From the NCBI GenBank assembly GCA_030619345.1, contig JAUXBO010000100.1:1-8082 (forward strand): a stretch of 8,082 nt of DNA. Reading direction: 5' to 3'. Under the pieces are notes generated by a model, which saw only the letters and a list, made by a program, of their open reading frames with translations, was not told the DNA's origin and did no database searches. The position numbers and the translations under genes are program-made. The DNA is from Candidatus Zixiibacteriota bacterium. Its GTDB lineage: Bacteria > Zixibacteria > MSB-5A5 > GN15 > FEB-12. Positions 5,914 to 8,082 of the stretch are shown here, one piece after another. Each line of letters begins with the position of its first letter. The stretch's first letter is position 1.

Positions 5914-8082
5914 TCAGTAGTTCAGAATATTAGCCAATAAGTGAATAGCCTCTATATTCAAGTGAGAAATCATCTCCAGTAGTGGCAATCCGCAGTAGAT
6001 GATTTGCCCTTCTCCGAATCGTGAAACCGAGAGAAGCGAACCACCACTTTGAGTAATGTACACAACTTCCGCCGGAGAGATAACGGCTGAGGTCGTCTCC
6101 CGTTTTCTATAGAAACTTGAAAAGAGGTTCTTGTCCGAAATCGAATATGGGTTGGAAAGAACTCGCGCCTCTGGTATTCGGTTGGTTATTCCCTCCAGAT
6201 GCACAGACTCAAGATAAGGAACGAATGAAACCGGCAATATTCCCTGAGGCCAGTCATCGGGCTGCCCCATGATGACTATCGAACCACCATAGCGAAGGTA
6301 ATCATGAATCTTCGATTTTGTCTGCAGGAGTGAACGATTGGTTCGACTGGCGCCGGACCCAATAACAATAACATTGTAGGCGGCCAGATCATAGTTTTCG
6401 AGAGTCCGGTCAGTAAGTGGCCTGATAGTGGCGCCGGTCATCCTGAGAACATCCTCCAGATGACCAGTGCTGTCAGGCAAGAAGCCGATCTTTATGGTCT
6501 CTTCAATTCGGCAGGATGCTATTCGGATGAGCGCGCTGTCGGCGGCCACTTCCTTTCCATTAACCAGCAGGGAGATTGTCTGACGCTGGATACCCTTCTC
6601 AAAGAGATTGGAAATACTAAAAGGAATGGTAACCTCTTTGCGTGTCGCTCCCAGCGGGAGATAATGCTCACTTCGATACGAACCGGCAAACAGACCGCGT
6701 GGCGTTTTGAGCTGCAGTTTGACTGTGTCTGCAAAGTCTTTCGACTTAGTGATGACAACCTTAGAGGACATGGGCGCTATAACTCGATCAATATCCAATC
6801 CTCCAAAAGGTGGAACAAAATTATAATCAGGGGAAAACATAACATTCAATTCCGGTTTGTCCCAGACCGACAGGGAGTTGGTCAGCGACATGGAATGTTT
6901 CCGATAAGAAAGTTCGGCGCTGAAACGAAGCGAGTCGGGCTGGTCACTCTCAAGACGGGAGCGGTCGATATCAACGAGATACTCCCGGACAAATGTCTGG
7001 TGCGGAGCTATCGTGTGACCGTTTTCATCGATGGCAACGATTACCGTGTCCCAATAGGGATGAAATAACACTCGGTCCAGACTGATCTCAATCGGGCTGT
7101 CGACGCCGATTGCAAGACGAAATTTTAGTTTTTGGCCGTGAGGTGAATCGCGGAGAATTATTCGGCCTGACCAGTTGAGACCAACCGCGTCCAGTGCGAC
7201 ATTCTCCGCCACCCGATGGAGGTCTCGAAAGTAGTACTCAATGTCAATTACAGAAGCGCGGAGTTCATCAAAAGCACGCTGACCGTGGAGATCGCTCAAA
7301 GAACGATAGCCGTCGATAATCGCCCCAATTCTCTCTGGGCCGGACATCTGTCGGGCACGACTAAAGGCGGCAACAAATGCCGATGCCTGACCGGAGAGTA
7401 TCTCCTTGCGTGGTCCTTCGATAAACAACGAGTCAATTATGTTACTGAGCCTTAATCGCTCAATGCCGGAGACAAAATCTGCCTGTCCCCCATAGCCACC
7501 CAGGCGGTCGTTCAGTAATTCATATCTGGTCAGTGATTCGACGTTCAAGTCGTTTTGGTGATAGCTCGGTACTAACTCCGAAATCTCTGTTTGCATCCTT
7601 AACTGGTATCGGTTGGCCAATTCTCGGCCGTTTAGGGTGACCAGAGTCTTTTTTATGTCCGGTTTGTCCGAAACGTACTTAAACAACCGAGAGATTGTGA
7701 AAAGTCTGTTAGAATGCGGAACCAGTCCGACGATGGCGGCAAATAGCTGATCTGCTGCCGAGTTATGGCGTAGATCGCCGCCAATGACAACATCGGGATA
7801 TCGCTCCGCAAAGAGTTCCTCAACAGCAGACGAAGTCCAGTCAGAGTCGGAACTATTGACTGACAGACGATGCAGATAAAGTTGGTTCCTCCCATTGCCA
7901 ATTATATCATGGCTGAGGCGGAAATTCTCGTGGACTGAGATCAGATCGATACGGCAGCCGTACTCCTCGTTAAGGTAGAATATAGTCGGCCAGTCGATAC
8001 GCTGAGCATCATCATACAAATACATTACCCGGATATCGCACAGGGCGTAATCAACGGGATCTGCCTCAGCATTGTCAGCTGA
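5914..8082 (-). CDS. Large multidomain protein of unknown function with C-terminal GATase1-like fold, 5' end cut by window edge
   Basis: I do not recognise this protein as a whole. The frame is open from the edge to TGA at 5916-5914, giving 722 codons and no stop. An ATG at 8025 is probably internal: 19 more codons are open upstream, and that ATG falls within an apparent first beta strand (DIRVMYLYDD). Numbering from that Met, residues 1-135 look alpha/beta (strands such as PDVVIGGDL 77-85), 140-275 mostly helical, 280-390 beta-rich, and 392-510 beta-rich like NEW3/Ig-type modules. Residues 511-703 look like a class-I-glutamine-amidotransferase or ThuA-type fold, with strands IKIGFLP, YNVIVIGSG and GGSIVIMGQ and an ending of FGEGQIIYCGLPLLEM. 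No Cys sits at the expected nucleophile elbow (VIGSGAS), so this domain is probably non-catalytic. A similar tail occurs in some PIG-L/LmbE deacetylases, but no AHPDDE motif is visible. Secretion is plausible, but the signal peptide would lie outside the window. Confidence 0.8.
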   Translation of the reverse strand, partial: SADNAEADPVDYALCDIRVMYLYDDAQRIDWPTIFYLNEEYGCRIDLISVHENFRLSHDIIGNGRNQLYLHRLSVNSSDSDWTSSAVEELFAERYPDVVIGGDLRHNSAADQLFAAIVGLVPHSNRLFTISRLFKYVSDKPDIKKTLVTLNGRELANRYQLRMQTEISELVPSYHQNDLNVESLTRYELLNDRLGGYGGQADFVSGIERLRLSNIIDSLFIEGPRKEILSGQASAFVAAFSRARQMSGPERIGAIIDGYRSLSDLHGQRAFDELRASVIDIEYYFRDLHRVAENVALDAVGLNWSGRIILRDSPHGQKLKFRLAIGVDSPIEISLDRVLFHPYWDTVIVAIDENGHTIAPHQTFVREYLVDIDRSRLESDQPDSLRFSAELSYRKHSMSLTNSLSVWDKPELNVMFSPDYNFVPPFGGLDIDRVIAPMSSKVVITKSKDFADTVKLQLKTPRGLFAGSYRSEHYLPLGATRKEVTIPFSISNLFEKGIQRQTISLLVNGKEVAADSALIRIASCRIEETIKIGFLPDSTGHLEDVLRMTGATIRPLTDRTLENYDLAAYNVIVIGSGASRTNRSLLQTKSKIHDYLRYGGSIVIMGQPDDWPQGILPVSFVPYLESVHLEGITNRIPEARVLSNPYSISDKNLFSSFYRKRETTSAVISPAEVVYITQSGGSLLSVSRFGEGQIIYCGLPLLEMISHLNIEAIHLLANILNY

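Noticed and set aside
6460..7068. Plus-strand open frame of 202 codons
   Set aside because: It is antisense to the middle of the large unknown protein. That protein's minus-strand frame runs 722 codons without a stop and has coherent domain-like structure, which the plus-strand frame lacks.

Overview
The window reads as a dense block of bacterial chromosome with five protein genes, all on the minus strand, so transcription runs from high to low coordinates. I see no RNA gene, mobile element, CRISPR array or convincing plus-strand gene. Base composition looks balanced, near half G+C by eye. The mutase at the left edge has the GGEGNGG sugar loop and the S-x-SGxRG N-terminus of the archaeal-type GlmM/phosphomannomutase group, which also occurs in bacteria of the Bacteroidota/Chlorobi/Ignavibacteria/Zixibacteria (FCB) lineage. 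Together with the unfamiliar large protein at the right edge, this suggests an uncultured FCB-type bacterium. That placement is inference.

Layout in transcription order. (1) 8082-5914: a large protein of unknown function, cut at its 5' end by the window edge. It is built as an N-terminal alpha/beta region, a helical region, two beta-rich regions and a C-terminal class-I-glutamine-amidotransferase-like fold without a visible catalytic cysteine. (2) 5859-4090 and 4090-2285: two ABC-exporter half-transporters of the MdlA/MdlB, YheI/YheH (BmrC/BmrD), TM287/TM288 kind, joined by a TAATG stop-start overlap. (3) 2275-1469: an inositol-monophosphatase family enzyme, 9 bases after the second transporter gene. 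(4) 1343-1: an archaeal-type phosphoglucosamine/phosphohexose mutase, missing only its last residues. A 125-base gap separates it from the phosphatase.

The two transporter genes and the phosphatase are almost certainly one transcription unit. The unknown protein lies 54 bases upstream with no visible terminator, so it may belong to the same unit. The mutase may be read through or use its own weak promoter in the 125-base gap. The motifs assign the exporter's two nucleotide sites clearly. The first subunit has Asp in place of the catalytic Glu, and the second has LSTGQ in place of LSGGQ. In a heterodimer both defects fall in the same composite site, leaving one intact ATPase site. The phosphatase and mutase act on phosphorylated sugars or polyols. 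No direct functional link to the exporter is visible.

The item most likely to be undescribed is the large multidomain protein at the right edge. I could not place its N-terminal two thirds in any family.
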